The notes under the pieces were generated by a model that saw only the letters and a list, made by a program, of their open reading frames with translations, was not told the DNA's origin and did not search any database. A program made the translations under genes and the position numbers. From assembly GCF_006539545.1 (NCBI RefSeq), contig NZ_BJNF01000042.1:1-64000 (forward strand): DNA of 64,000 bases, in the 5' to 3' direction. Source of the stretch: Nitrobacter winogradskyi (GTDB lineage: Bacteria; Pseudomonadota; Alphaproteobacteria; Rhizobiales; Xanthobacteraceae). Positions 45,094 through 54,463 of this stretch are shown in pieces (within the stretch, counting starts at the first letter, position 1; each line of letters begins with the position of its first letter).

Positions 45094-47733
45094 TCAGTCC
45101 GCCGTCTCCCCCGCGGCCGCTGGTGGCGGTGTCTCTCCGAGCAGCCTCTCGCGCAGCTCCCGCACGATGATGGAGGGAATTCCCGCGCTTTCCAGGGCGT
45201 TGCCGTTGGTACGCATCCAATTGCGGCACGCGTCTTGGTCGAGGTCGTCCATCGCGATCACCTCGTGCAGCGCGACGGCGCTCATCCTGGAGAGACCCAT
45301 TTCCATCAGCGAGAGCAGCGTCTGCGTAGAGATGCCGAACTCGAGTGCCAGACCTATGTCGAAGCGGTCGCGAAGAAGATCGGCACGCCCGATGCCGTCC
45401 AGGTGCAGCCTCAGAACATCAACGTAGGCAGAAATGTACTTCGGTGCGGCGAACCGCGCGGTCTGCTCGACCATCTCCATCGTTTGGCGGCAGACCTTTG
45501 GGATGTTGACGGCCTTTCCGCTCCGTCGAAGATTCTCGATGCGTGTCTGTATCATGCGGGCGAGTGACCAACCTCGGAGCCAGCGCTGAACGGTCACGGC
45601 GTGACCGTAAATCAACTCATCCGGCTTGAAGGCCGGGTAGAGGTGGTCGTTGATCGTCTGCATCACAAACATCATGGAAGCCACTGCCTCGTCGTCCTCG
45701 GTGGCCGCAGGAACGAGATCCTCGGGTTCGCCGGGGTGCTGCCCAAAGAATTCGAGGAGGGATTGCATCGCGATGGCGCTCACGCCTGGATGCCGTGCGA
45801 TCAGCGTCGGAGGCAGGCGATTGACCTTGCATAGCTCGGCGAGCGCCTTGTCCAACCCCGTGACGAAGCTCGGATCGTGCCGCTTCGCGAATGCGGCGTC
45901 GGCGACGGAGCCGGCTCGCAGGAATGTCGAGATCAGATAGGACGAGACCTGTTCGAGATTGGAGCCGCGGCTGACTTCGTCCATCGACATGTCCGCACGT
46001 TTGTTAAGAAAGCCGAGCAGTTCCTCGGGCTCCTCCATAACAAGGTCCGTTTCACGCTTGATCTCGTAACGCGCGCGCTTGGGCACGCCGTGCGGCCACG
46101 CTTCTTCGTCGTGAGGGTCGATGCAGACGATCTTGCCTTGAAACTCGTCACCCCATCGACCTGCCCGGCCGGCCAGGTTCCAGAAGTCGTGCGCCAACAT
46201 GTGATTGCCGCTTCCCTTCCTTGGACCGCGGAGCACGATCATCCGGCACGAGAGGTTGACCCCCTCGATAAGAGTCGAAGTGCACACTAGGAAGCGGATC
46301 TTGCCAGACTTGAAGAGCCGCTCGATCTCCGATCGCAGTAGCGATGGCATATTACCGTAGTGAAACGCTACACCGCGCTCGACGAGCGGCGCGAGGAGAT
46401 AGTCCGGATGGACCCCCTTCCGAGAGAGATCCGCAAGGGCCGCCAGTTCAGGATCAAGGGCCTCACGAACCGCCCCCTGGTTCAGCAGAAACGCGATTTT
46501 CTCTGCCTCGTCCGGACCATTGGCGTAAATCAAGGTGCCCGACCGGTGGCCCGTCAGGGCCTCGGCGATGAAGGCTATCCTCTTCCGCAGCCCGACAGGA
46601 CGGCCCGTCAGGCTGAGAATGCCTACGCTCTCAGGTTCGTCGCCGCGTCGGATAGCGAGCTCGTACTTGGTGGTCTGCCGCTTGACCTGCTGCGCGAACA
46701 GCACGTTTTGGAGCACCGTCGGCGCATCGCTGTCGACCACTTGGCGGTTCGCTGAAGGCGGCGCGTCGTCCAGTAGTGTGTGGGGGTTCTGTGTCGCCGG
46801 GCTGATGAAGACCGCCCGAACCTTCGGACTAGCCCGCGTCACGCGCTCAATCGCATCCTGCAGGATCACGCCACGCTTTGCGTCGCCGATTTTGTGAGCC
46901 TCGTCAACGATCAGAAGGTCGATCTCCATCTCGTCCGAGAGCGCGTTGGCGAAAAGGTGCAGTCGCTCCTGCGTGAAGACCGCGACCAGCGGAGGTCCGC
47001 CGTTCCGCATCGCCAGGTATTCGTCCGTAAGTGGGAGCGAGCTAACTCGGATCTGATCGGCGCCGAGGCTTGCGCTTGACAGCAGGTCCCTAAGGTTCGT
47101 TTCGGTCTCGCTGACGAGCGCGCGGGTCGGAGCGAGATATACCACCATACGGGCGCGCTTCGCCCGCATTTGGTCCAGCAGCCACTGCAGCACCAGATAC
47201 GTCTTCCCGCACGCGGTCGGAGCCGACGCGGACATCCAGCCGCGTTCGTCCTGCGAGCCCGTCCAGAAGGACCGCTGGAAGGCGTTTACCTCTAGGAGTC
47301 CCCCATCGGCCTCGAGCACCACGGAGTTCTTTAGGCGGTTCCGCGTCAGCTCTAGCCGCGCGCCGACGCCTAGACGGGCGTCGAGATCCACTCCGACCTC
47401 ACCCCTCCGCTGCGCGAGCCCGACCGCCAACTTGTTGGAAAGCTGCTCAAACAGCAGCGCCGCAGCATCGCGTGTCGGGCCGCGTTTCGCCAACGTTATC
47501 GACGAAGTCGCGATCAAGAGAGCCGCCTCACGCGGCGGTCGAGCCTCAGAGCGCGCCAGGATGCTGCCGGCGAGGAGGAGGCGATTCCAGTCTACCGCGT
47601 TCAGGGCCTTTGTAACGGCTTCGACCGGCTCGACGTTCTCAAGTTCCTGTAGCGCGTTGACCCTGGACAACAGTGCGAGATCGCTCGCCACGCCTTCGGC
47701 GAGAAGCCATTCGATGAGCTCATCCTCGGTCAC
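45094..47733 (-). CDS. hamB: Hachiman defence helicase HamB
   Basis: This 879-residue superfamily 2 (Ski2-like) helicase has motif I APTACGKT (K177), motif Ia APTRALVSE, motif II IVDEAHK (277-280), motif IV/V RFLVCTSTLIEGVNLS and motif VI NLAGRAGRWGD. A C-terminal all-helical part follows (about 560-879). Its start overlaps the end of the hamA frame by 4 nt. HamB loads on DNA and, with HamA, forms the Hachiman antiphage complex. No helicase motif is missing. Unlike its partner, this frame is uninterrupted. Confidence 0.85.
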   Translation of the reverse strand: MTEDELIEWLLAEGVASDLALLSRVNALQELENVEPVEAVTKALNAVDWNRLLLAGSILARSEARPPREAALLIATSSITLAKRGPTRDAAALLFEQLSNKLAVGLAQRRGEVGVDLDARLGVGARLELTRNRLKNSVVLEADGGLLEVNAFQRSFWTGSQDERGWMSASAPTACGKTYLVLQWLLDQMRAKRARMVVYLAPTRALVSETETNLRDLLSSASLGADQIRVSSLPLTDEYLAMRNGGPPLVAVFTQERLHLFANALSDEMEIDLLIVDEAHKIGDAKRGVILQDAIERVTRASPKVRAVFISPATQNPHTLLDDAPPSANRQVVDSDAPTVLQNVLFAQQVKRQTTKYELAIRRGDEPESVGILSLTGRPVGLRKRIAFIAEALTGHRSGTLIYANGPDEAEKIAFLLNQGAVREALDPELAALADLSRKGVHPDYLLAPLVERGVAFHYGNMPSLLRSEIERLFKSGKIRFLVCTSTLIEGVNLSCRMIVLRGPRKGSGNHMLAHDFWNLAGRAGRWGDEFQGKIVCIDPHDEEAWPHGVPKRARYEIKRETDLVMEEPEELLGFLNKRADMSMDEVSRGSNLEQVSSYLISTFLRAGSVADAAFAKRHDPSFVTGLDKALAELCKVNRLPPTLIARHPGVSAIAMQSLLEFFGQHPGEPEDLVPAATEDDEAVASMMFVMQTINDHLYPAFKPDELIYGHAVTVQRWLRGWSLARMIQTRIENLRRSGKAVNIPKVCRQTMEMVEQTARFAAPKYISAYVDVLRLHLDGIGRADLLRDRFDIGLALEFGISTQTLLSLMEMGLSRMSAVALHEVIAMDDLDQDACRNWMRTNGNALESAGIPSIIVRELRERLLGETPPPAAAGETAD

Positions 47734-47969
47734 TTGGCCAGTCCCAGGGAGTCGAGCACAGCCAAGCGGAAAGCCTCGGCGTTAGGAAGCGGCAGGCAGA
47801 GAAACTCGATCTGGCAGTCGGTGAGTTTCTCGAGGATCAGTCGGTTCCCGACGTTCTCGGACCATTTCTTGAGCGCGTCCCTTGACGCATCGACGATGTC
47901 ATTTGCGCCACACTTTGCGCCAGCGGTCGGATAGGCTTCGCTGTCGAAGCCCACGAGGGCGACCGCGCG
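47730..47969 (-). pseudogene. C-terminal part of HamA, beyond an in-frame stop
   Basis: After the TAA at 47970-47972 the same reading frame stays open for 79 codons (RAVALVGFDSEAYPTAG ... LDSLGLAK) and ends with a stop that overlaps the hamB start (ATGA). The text looks like the natural end of a DUF1837 protein, so one base change has probably split the gene. Readthrough would restore about 321 residues. Separate expression from the GTG at 47954 would give 74 residues. Confidence 0.7.
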
Positions 47970-48695
47970 TTATCGCTTCCTCTTCACGAGCGGATCCGTC
48001 TGGTCGAAGAACCGGCGTAGCGAGGCGTTGAGGTCCAGCTTTCCAAGATCGGCCCGCTCGCTCAACAACACGAGGTCCCGTTCGCGCTTGGCCGACTCTC
48101 CCTCTTCCTCGTCGAGAAACGGCTTCAATGAGCTAAGGCATTCTCGAATCGCCTTGGCTGGGTCGGCGTGGATCTTTGACTCCCCCCAGTAGAGGTTCAG
48201 CACTCCGTCTTCGTCCACGTCGGCGTATACGCCATCTGCCCCGTGGTAGTGCACCTGCGAACTTGTCTTAAGCGACATTTTGCAGAGGATCTGTGGCAGA
48301 TTGAGGAAGCGTTCGGCGAGTAGGTAGAGGAGGAGTTCGCCGCCTTCGCCGGAGGTCTTGAGATCGGTGAACGTACCCAATGCGCGATGGTAGAGTTCGA
48401 TCGTGGCGGCGGAACCGCCTTCCCTGTTGTCTCGCTCCTTGGCGCGCTGGCGCGCCTCGTGCGGGATCGCATAGTCGATTACCGCTGAGCGCATGAATTC
48501 GGCGAGCCGAATTGGACTCACGCGTCCATCTGCGTCCACTTTCAAGCAATGGCAGTGTATGTGGACCTTGCAGCCCTCAACTTTGATATCGCGCTCCACC
48601 AGATCAAGGTGGACTTCGAGAGTGTTGGGTTTGGAGGCGATCGCCTGCTCGAAGTCTGCTAGGGAAAGCGGCGCCAGCACATTCGTATCAACCAA
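47970..48695 (-). CDS. hamA: Hachiman nuclease HamA (DUF1837), prematurely ended
   Basis: This 241-residue DUF1837 protein keeps the PD-(D/E)XK-type active site: E120 (GEGGELLLY), D154 (HGADGVY) and E172-x-K174 (GESKIH). In Hachiman, HamB restrains HamA until foreign or broken DNA is met, and HamA then degrades DNA. The codon after VKRKR is TAA, and the reading frame continues in phase to the hamB overlap. The catalytic core is therefore complete but about 80 C-terminal residues are cut off. Loss of HamB contact or of function is likely unless the stop is read through or is a sequencing error. Confidence 0.82.
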   Translation of the reverse strand: MVDTNVLAPLSLADFEQAIASKPNTLEVHLDLVERDIKVEGCKVHIHCHCLKVDADGRVSPIRLAEFMRSAVIDYAIPHEARQRAKERDNREGGSAATIELYHRALGTFTDLKTSGEGGELLLYLLAERFLNLPQILCKMSLKTSSQVHYHGADGVYADVDEDGVLNLYWGESKIHADPAKAIRECLSSLKPFLDEEEGESAKRERDLVLLSERADLGKLDLNASLRRFFDQTDPLVKRKR

Positions 48696-49004
48696 GCCCT
48701 ACTTCCTCATCTTCAAGGCCCGCATGATCTCTGTTACTTAACAGTGATTCTGAAAACTGGCCATCTTGACGCCTGACTTGTTACCGCCTGTATTGGGCCT
48801 GTTGGCCAATCTGTTGTTGAATCAGCCTTCTTTAAGGCGCCAGTTCCTCGTGCTACGTTGAATCGAGGCGCGATAGCTGCGGCAGAAGGCGCAGCGGGCA
48901 TCGAAGCGTAGCTGGCATTCGACTTCTTGAACGAGTGTACACTTAGGCAGTTTGCGCACCCGAGAGCAGTCAGCCCGCTCTCCATCCACAGCGGGCACAA
49001 ACCT
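48696..49004. other. Non-coding gap upstream of hamA
   Basis: I see no supported gene here. The stretch 48735-48790 (GTGATTCTGAAAACTGGCCA and onward) looks like the terminal-repeat style of IS21-type insertion sequences, so it may be a scar of one. No transposase remains. The hamA promoter should lie here, but I cannot name it with confidence. Confidence 0.35.
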
Positions 49005-50807
49005 CTATTTGGCCCAGATCACCGTGAACTCGGCGCCAAGCCCGTTGCAACTACGCCAGGCGCTGGCGAGCAGCGTGCTCAACTGATCGAGACGCAGCCG
49101 GTTTACGCCAGTCTTGGCGGCCTCGGCTTTAATCCGTGCGGCTTCCGTAACATGCGGCTGCACCACGACGACGCGCCGGGTATAGTCGTCGCCGAGGCCC
49201 TCAATCGCTTCCACGAGCGCATCTTTCACTACAGGTTCGCCGTCCTTCCACCAATAGTTCGTTGCGCGCACCGCTTGCGAGAGGCCCTTGGCGAGCGCCT
49301 GTTTGTCGAGCCACTGGAGGTTCTTTATCGCCTGACCGGTAACGACCTCGTAGGCCGCGACAGAAAGTCTACGGCCGGCCGTGTCGCTCTTTGCCCCTTT
49401 CACATGGATAAGCGACAGAATTGGTTTAGGGCCGCTGACATCGAGGTGGATGAAGTCCGCCTTTTCATTCGCACCATCGTCGCAGGCGAGCCATCCCTTG
49501 TGGGTGTTCTGGACCCAGCAGAACAGGCTTTTTTCCTTGCCGATCTTGCTGAGATCATGTGGTTTTTCCTGTTTTACGGCATAGCCGCTGAAGTCCTCTG
49601 CCTCGAAATGCGAGAAGGCAATCCGCGGCATTCTTAAGGCATAGATCTGCCTATCGGACACACTGTGCCCGCTGTCGTAGCGTATGTTTACACCGACGCC
49701 GCGCCCGAGCAGCGTTTTGATACGATTGAAGGCGTCATCGTCGACACCGGCCGGCTTCGGATCGGAGACCTTGAACTTCACCTTGCCATCGCGCGTGACG
49801 CTGACCTCGAGGCGCACCGTACCGATCGCGCTGCCGTTGATCTCGACGCTTACCGACAAATTTGAGCCATCGGCGGCTTCAACGACAAGACTGGAGGAGA
49901 TCACCAGCGCAGCATCGGCATTGACCGTATCCGCATCCTCTTCACCGTCGTCGAGCATGTCGGGCGGCAGGATCGACAGGTCATATCCGTCTTTGACCTT
50001 TGCAGGGTCGAGCGCCTGCACCGGGGTTGCGAGAAATCGGAATGGCTCGGTGACTCCCTGCTTCGCGGCCGCGACAGCATTTATGAGTAGCGCCGCCGAA
50101 GCGGCGAATCCTTCGATCGAATTTGCCTTGCCGAGCCAAACTCGCGAGGCCTTGGGCGACACGCCCACAGTGACCTCCAGCGCGGCACTGCGCGAACGCG
50201 CGGCCGACCAGTAGAAGCTCTGGTCATCAAAGGGGTCGAGCGAATAGTCCAGATCCTGTCCGGCAAGGATCTTGGCATCGGCCTTCGTGGCACTTCTCCG
50301 GTGAACGCCCGACAGCCAAAGGGTCCGCGCCTGGCCATTCTCGAGAAATGCTGCGGCCATGGTTGAACGGGATATAGGCAAGAGCCAGGTCAGGGGTGCG
50401 TCCGCGTCACAGTCCCTAATCAGTGCTGCGCGCAGCAGCCCTTTTATTTTGGGATCGCTGATATGGAGCGCCAGATGGCCCTTGCGCACAAGCGCGATGA
50501 CGAGATGGTGCTGGACATCGACGAACTCCGCGGCGCCGGTCCAGGCAGGCTTGAGCGTGCGCTTGTACCACATCGTCTGCAAGCGGACACCGGCGTGCTG
50601 AAGCTCGGGCAATCGCGTGAAATCCGATGTGGTCGGCTGCTCCTCGGCCGCGCAGATCGCCTCGATATCTGCGAGACAGCGTTCGAGCTGGTCGGCGACA
50701 GGAACTCCCGCTACCTTGGCGAGAGTTAGGGAAATGAATGGAGTGAGGGCAGCGTGAAAGCCTGCGGCACCGCCATCACCGTGCCCTCCATCAATTGCGT
50801 CAGCCAT
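49005..50807 (-). CDS. Large protein with C-terminal PD-(D/E)XK-like nuclease domain
   Basis: This 600-residue protein has no full-length family that I can name. Residues about 420-530 read SLFCWVQNTHKGWLACDDGA, then EKADFIHLD and LSLIHVKGAKSD. This D...(x)HVK arrangement matches the nuclease tail of large defence helicases as I recall it. Residues about 60-160 resemble the middle part of the same proteins (WTGAAEFVDVQHHLVIALVR). There is no helicase motor, so it is like a detached nuclease half. I chose the ATG at 50807 because GGAG and AGGA lie just upstream. It is 142 bp downstream of the DUF2235 gene on the same strand, and the two probably form one unit. Confidence 0.6.
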   Translation of the reverse strand: MADAIDGGHGDGGAAGFHAALTPFISLTLAKVAGVPVADQLERCLADIEAICAAEEQPTTSDFTRLPELQHAGVRLQTMWYKRTLKPAWTGAAEFVDVQHHLVIALVRKGHLALHISDPKIKGLLRAALIRDCDADAPLTWLLPISRSTMAAAFLENGQARTLWLSGVHRRSATKADAKILAGQDLDYSLDPFDDQSFYWSAARSRSAALEVTVGVSPKASRVWLGKANSIEGFAASAALLINAVAAAKQGVTEPFRFLATPVQALDPAKVKDGYDLSILPPDMLDDGEEDADTVNADAALVISSSLVVEAADGSNLSVSVEINGSAIGTVRLEVSVTRDGKVKFKVSDPKPAGVDDDAFNRIKTLLGRGVGVNIRYDSGHSVSDRQIYALRMPRIAFSHFEAEDFSGYAVKQEKPHDLSKIGKEKSLFCWVQNTHKGWLACDDGANEKADFIHLDVSGPKPILSLIHVKGAKSDTAGRRLSVAAYEVVTGQAIKNLQWLDKQALAKGLSQAVRATNYWWKDGEPVVKDALVEAIEGLGDDYTRRVVVVQPHVTEAARIKAEAAKTGVNRLRLDQLSTLLASAWRSCNGLGAEFTVIWAK

Positions 50808-50949
50808 TTCCTGCTCCCCCGTCAGGTGTGAATGCGTATCCATCCAAGAGTGCTTCCACCGCGCGAGCGGAGGCGATCTTCTGCACGCCCTCGGCCCCCT
50901 TTATGCCCTGACGCCGTGCAGACCCCGGCCGATAGAGCGAACGCGCGGA

Positions 50950-52119
50950 TCATGGCTCCACCTCATAGTCGGACGGAATATTCGGTGCCCATTGTCCTAA
51001 CTGCTCCTTTCGCTCGGCGACCGAGCGATGGAGTCGAGCACCGTTCGGAAGACGCCGTCGCTCAAAGAGGGGGAGACTGATGCCGAATAGGGAGGGGCGC
51101 AACGAGCCTTTGGGCCTTCGGCGCGGCACAATTTCGAGGATCGACCAAGCGAAGCTCATGGTCTCGTGAGCGCTACCGAGCGCGTTCGGCGCGACATATT
51201 TGGCTCCCTCTTTTGCGCCCACCACGATCGCGTTGACGCTCTGCTGGCGGATACGCAGGTCGCAGAGTTTCGCGCGTCCGATCATCCACAGGAGCGGCAC
51301 CTTGCACAGTGCGCTGTCGGCTTCCGGATAACCGCCGCCGACGTCGCCATGCCCGCCGGCGAACCAGACCTCGCTCACGTCCTGAGGTTGAGCCGCGGCG
51401 TTGTTGAATGGGTTGCCCCAATATTCCTGATCAGTTGGCCAGAGTTGCGGGCGGAACATAGTTCGTTTTTCGTCGATCGCGACAGCATGGGACACCGATT
51501 GGACGCTGGTGTGGCGGCTGGTGAACGCGTGCGACTTGAGCCGCAGGCCGTTTCGTCCGCTCTCGATTACCGATCCCACGGTGTCGAACAAGCCGAGCAT
51601 CCGGATCGGCGGCCGGTCAGGTTTGAGAATGCGTTCGTACAGGCGGACCTCGGCAAATGCCTCCTGCTTCTCATCCTCCCCGATCGATTTATAGGCCCGA
51701 TAGACGTAGTCGAGCAGGTTGAGATTGCGCGGCTCGATCAAGCCGACAGCATGGATGAACCCGGCCAGCACGCGCGCAGAGTACGCGCCGCGGCTGAACC
51801 CGAAGATGAAGATTTGGTCGCGTTCGACCGGATCTTCGCCCTTGCGCTTGCCGTTGTCGTAGTTCTCGACGAGGAAGCGATAGGCCTCCTTCACGTTCTG
51901 ATCGAGCCCCCAACCAGTAGCGAGGCCCCAGACCTCATGTGCCTTGCGCCAGAATCGCGACCAAGCCCCTTCCGCGCCAAACGTTCCAACGCCTGGATCA
52001 TAATAGACGAGTTGCTCGGCGTCCTTCGCCAGAACGCCATACAGACGCAGAATATTGGTGCGGTCGCGCTCTATCTCGTTCGATGTGCCATCCAGCAGGA
52101 TGACGATGTTCTTCGGCAT
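50950..52119 (-). CDS. DUF2235 alpha/beta hydrolase (Tle1-like phospholipase fold)
   Basis: This 389-residue protein opens with KNIVILLDGTSNE. It carries the nucleophile S109 in GFSRGAYSAR, an aspartate in GLFDTVGSV, and a histidine region in WFAGGHGDVGGGYPE, a Ser-Asp-His triad as in the DUF2235 domain of Tle1 phospholipase effectors. There is no signal peptide or T6SS adaptor domain, so it should act in its own cytoplasm. In a defence setting this suggests a membrane-damaging or lipid-degrading effector. It is followed by the 600-residue nuclease-like gene. Confidence 0.8.
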   Translation of the reverse strand: MPKNIVILLDGTSNEIERDRTNILRLYGVLAKDAEQLVYYDPGVGTFGAEGAWSRFWRKAHEVWGLATGWGLDQNVKEAYRFLVENYDNGKRKGEDPVERDQIFIFGFSRGAYSARVLAGFIHAVGLIEPRNLNLLDYVYRAYKSIGEDEKQEAFAEVRLYERILKPDRPPIRMLGLFDTVGSVIESGRNGLRLKSHAFTSRHTSVQSVSHAVAIDEKRTMFRPQLWPTDQEYWGNPFNNAAAQPQDVSEVWFAGGHGDVGGGYPEADSALCKVPLLWMIGRAKLCDLRIRQQSVNAIVVGAKEGAKYVAPNALGSAHETMSFAWSILEIVPRRRPKGSLRPSLFGISLPLFERRRLPNGARLHRSVAERKEQLGQWAPNIPSDYEVEP

Positions 52120-52940
52120 GCCCGTGCCCCTATTGCCGCTCTTGTCAGTGATAAATGGGCTGGCGAGCGCACGCGGCGTTCACCGGATCCCAAAATCAGA
52201 TCTCGACCGGCCCACACCGCTACGCGCTCTTCGATAAGGCGCTGCTCTCCGTCCCCCTGCCAGTTGTCCACGCATCGCAGGCATGGCCAAAACCCGACCC
52301 GGCACCATTTATGTAAACAAGGCACACAACATGTCACTCGGCAAAAGCATTCAGGTCCAGATATTCACCTGTTCACAAACATCAGCCTGATTCGACTGCC
52401 CCACATGCTTTCTCTTGGCAATGAAAAAACGTTTTTGCCGCCGCGACAGTCGAAGAAGGCGCAGCGCTTGGCTGCCAGATCCTGTCAGAATGCGCCGAGC
52501 AGGCCGAGAGACCAGACCTCAAAGTCCGCATAACGTAACTTTGGCGGCGCGTGGGTGTGTAAGATAGCGATACTCAGTCCCAATCCGGGGAATGTCACTA
52601 AGCAATCCTGAAAATCGTCAAGATGATCGTGATGCAGTTCATCCTGCGCAACTGCGGTGTGGAAGAGGTGGCGCCGATCTTCATGAACGACCGTTCGCAT
52701 CGACATTGTGGATATCTCGACACATTTTCCCAATCTCGTCTAGCTGCCATACCCGCCTACGGGGCAGCTTACCGGCGCCGAACTGCGGAATATGGATAGC
52801 CAAAAGGTTCGACAACACGGACATCCAAACTGCATTAGGGCGACGTCTGCTGATAGGCTCGTGGAGCAACTCGCCAAATGGCTGCTATGGGGACGCATAG
52901 CGGCCATTCAAAGCCCATACGCGATGCCTGCGATGGGTAA
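52120..52940. other. Non-coding / degraded stretch
   Basis: I found no complete gene between the DUF2235 start and the relic at 52941. Several short overlapping frames on both strands lack ribosome-binding sites and domains. The left part should hold the promoter of the DUF2235 unit. Base composition is more AT-rich around 52340-52440. Confidence 0.4.
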
Positions 52941-53410
52941 GAAAATCGACCAATCGACCGGAAGCGATTCGAACTTTTTCACCGCCAAACGCCGCCGTTT
53001 GTACGCTTTTTCGCGCAAGGGCCAGGGGAGCCCCGCGATTTAGCTGAGCTTACGGCCACCTCGATCGCGGCGACGATTGAAGCCGATGGGTTGTCTGCCG
53101 ATCCTAGGATAGCGCTTGCAGCTACCATTCGTTTTCTCCTCTGGGTGTCACGGTCGGAATTTAAGTCGCTGATGAAGAAGCCGCTCGAAGATTGGGCCGT
53201 GGCGACTTGGAGCGTGATTATAGAGCAGTCTCGCTTTAGGCTTCGCAATCCGCAAAAGACGGTGCCGGTGATTGATGAGGCTTTGGCTGCAATATCGATC
53301 CACTCGTCCACGTCGCTCGTTTGGCACTAGCGGCCGAAGCCGCCGTGTCGCTAAGCATTCCAGAGAATGTTCGGCGCATGTTGAGCGATCTGGCACGAGA
53401 ATGTACCTGA
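52941..53410 (+). pseudogene. Frameshifted gene remnant upstream of the DUF6615 gene
   Basis: From 52941 one frame stays open and protein-like (PPFVRFFAQGPGEPRDLAEL, SIAATIEADGLSADPRIALA, MKKPLEDWAVATWSVIIEQS) but ends at 53330 without a plausible start. In the next frame the text continues sensibly from about 53286 (NIDPLVHVARLALAAEAAVS ... PENVRRMLSDLARECT) to a stop at 53408. A single frameshift near 53285 and a lost N-terminus explain this. I do not recognise the family. It was probably once an alpha-helical protein working with the DUF6615 gene 100 bp downstream. Confidence 0.5.
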
Positions 53411-53509
53411 AAGCGAACTCCACTATATGGCACTTTAAGCGACGATCCCGCATATCGCGCTCGCCCTGCCGATCAACTGGCGGCGCCGCGCCGCGGGAAG
53501 GCTGATACG

Positions 53510-54460
53510 ATGCTCTGCCAGCTCGCACATCACTTTCCGCCCTTCGTCGAAAGCTTCCTGGAGCGCTCCCGGCCGCTGCGGCGGCGGTTTCGCGAAGAGA
53601 GCGTTACCGACCTGCTGATGGGCAGCCTCATCACTGCGGGCGGACGGCGGATCATCGTCGAGTTTCCCGATGAGCCCGTCACCGGCGCGGACATGGAGTG
53701 GAACTTCGTCAACCCCGACGACGGTACGTTCTTCCGCATGCTGCTCCAAGCCAAGCAATGCTACGGCGGGGGCAGCGTATGGACGCGCCACGGCTACAAG
53801 GAGTTGCTGCACCAGTCCGGTAGCGGCCGGAAGCTTCAGGCATCAGTCCTGTGCGATACGGCGCGCGCGGCAACGGCGACCTATCCACTATACATCTTCT
53901 ACAACCCCGCCAGCACCTGCGAGGCGGCGCGCGGGGCAGGCTTCACCGCCGTCACCGGCGCCAACCTTGCCGACGGCTACCTGATCGAAGGCCTGGTCAG
54001 GGGTGCAACCACCCGGGCGCTGCGGACCGGCAACAAGAGCCTTAAGGCAATTGCGCCGCTGTTGTTTCCACTGACAGACCTGTTCTGCCCGCAGGCAGTC
54101 TTGGCAACGGGGCCACAGGCCTTTGCGCCAGGCGCCCCGGCGTTTCCGCTCGCCGTGGGCATAGCGGGCGGGCGGTCCGTTTTGGGCGTGCCCGTCCCGC
54201 CGACGCCGGCGGCGATCCGCCAGCGCCTCGTCGCCGCGCGCGATGCGTTGGCGAAAACCGGCATAAAGGAAACGGCTGCGGCGCCGGGCGTGCCGGCCAT
54301 CGCGGAACGGATACCGGACGATGTAAGCGCCGCGATCGAGCGGGCGCAGGCGCGTGCACGGTCACAGCCGGGGCTACGCCGCTGGCGCGTCACCTTTGTA
54401 TCGGCGAACCCCGTTGATAGGTACTCCGGACCGGGCCTCATCAGGCGGAGGCCGCAGTGA
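53510..54460 (+). CDS. DUF6615 family protein, probable nuclease
   Basis: This 316-residue protein has an N-terminal half that matches DUF6615: EESVTDLLMGSLITAGGRRI, FPDEPVTGADMEWNFVNPDD and FRMLLQAKQCYGG. The spaced acidic residues in TGADMEW and the lysine in LQAK fit a PD-(D/E)XK fold (my inference). YPLYIFYNP is also typical. The C-terminal third is rich in Ala and Pro and not conserved. GGGAAGG lies before the ATG. It is convergent with the DUF6035 gene, with 3 bp between the stop codons. Confidence 0.7.
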   Translation: MLCQLAHHFPPFVESFLERSRPLRRRFREESVTDLLMGSLITAGGRRIIVEFPDEPVTGADMEWNFVNPDDGTFFRMLLQAKQCYGGGSVWTRHGYKELLHQSGSGRKLQASVLCDTARAATATYPLYIFYNPASTCEAARGAGFTAVTGANLADGYLIEGLVRGATTRALRTGNKSLKAIAPLLFPLTDLFCPQAVLATGPQAFAPGAPAFPLAVGIAGGRSVLGVPVPPTPAAIRQRLVAARDALAKTGIKETAAAPGVPAIAERIPDDVSAAIERAQARARSQPGLRRWRVTFVSANPVDRYSGPGLIRRRPQ

Positions 54461-54463
54461 CTT

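Noticed and set aside
48735-48790. Possible IS21-type terminal repeat
   Set aside because: Only a resemblance from memory (GAAAACTGGCCA). There is no transposase, no second end and no target duplication seen.
48734-49000. Minus-strand frame of 88 codons before hamA
   Set aside because: It has a low-complexity composition, no ribosome-binding site, and overlaps what looks like an IS-end scar. It was kept only as a gap note.
51166-52533. Plus-strand frame of 455 codons
   Set aside because: It lies antisense to the DUF2235 gene, whose catalytic motifs are clear. The antisense text has no domain or ribosome-binding site.
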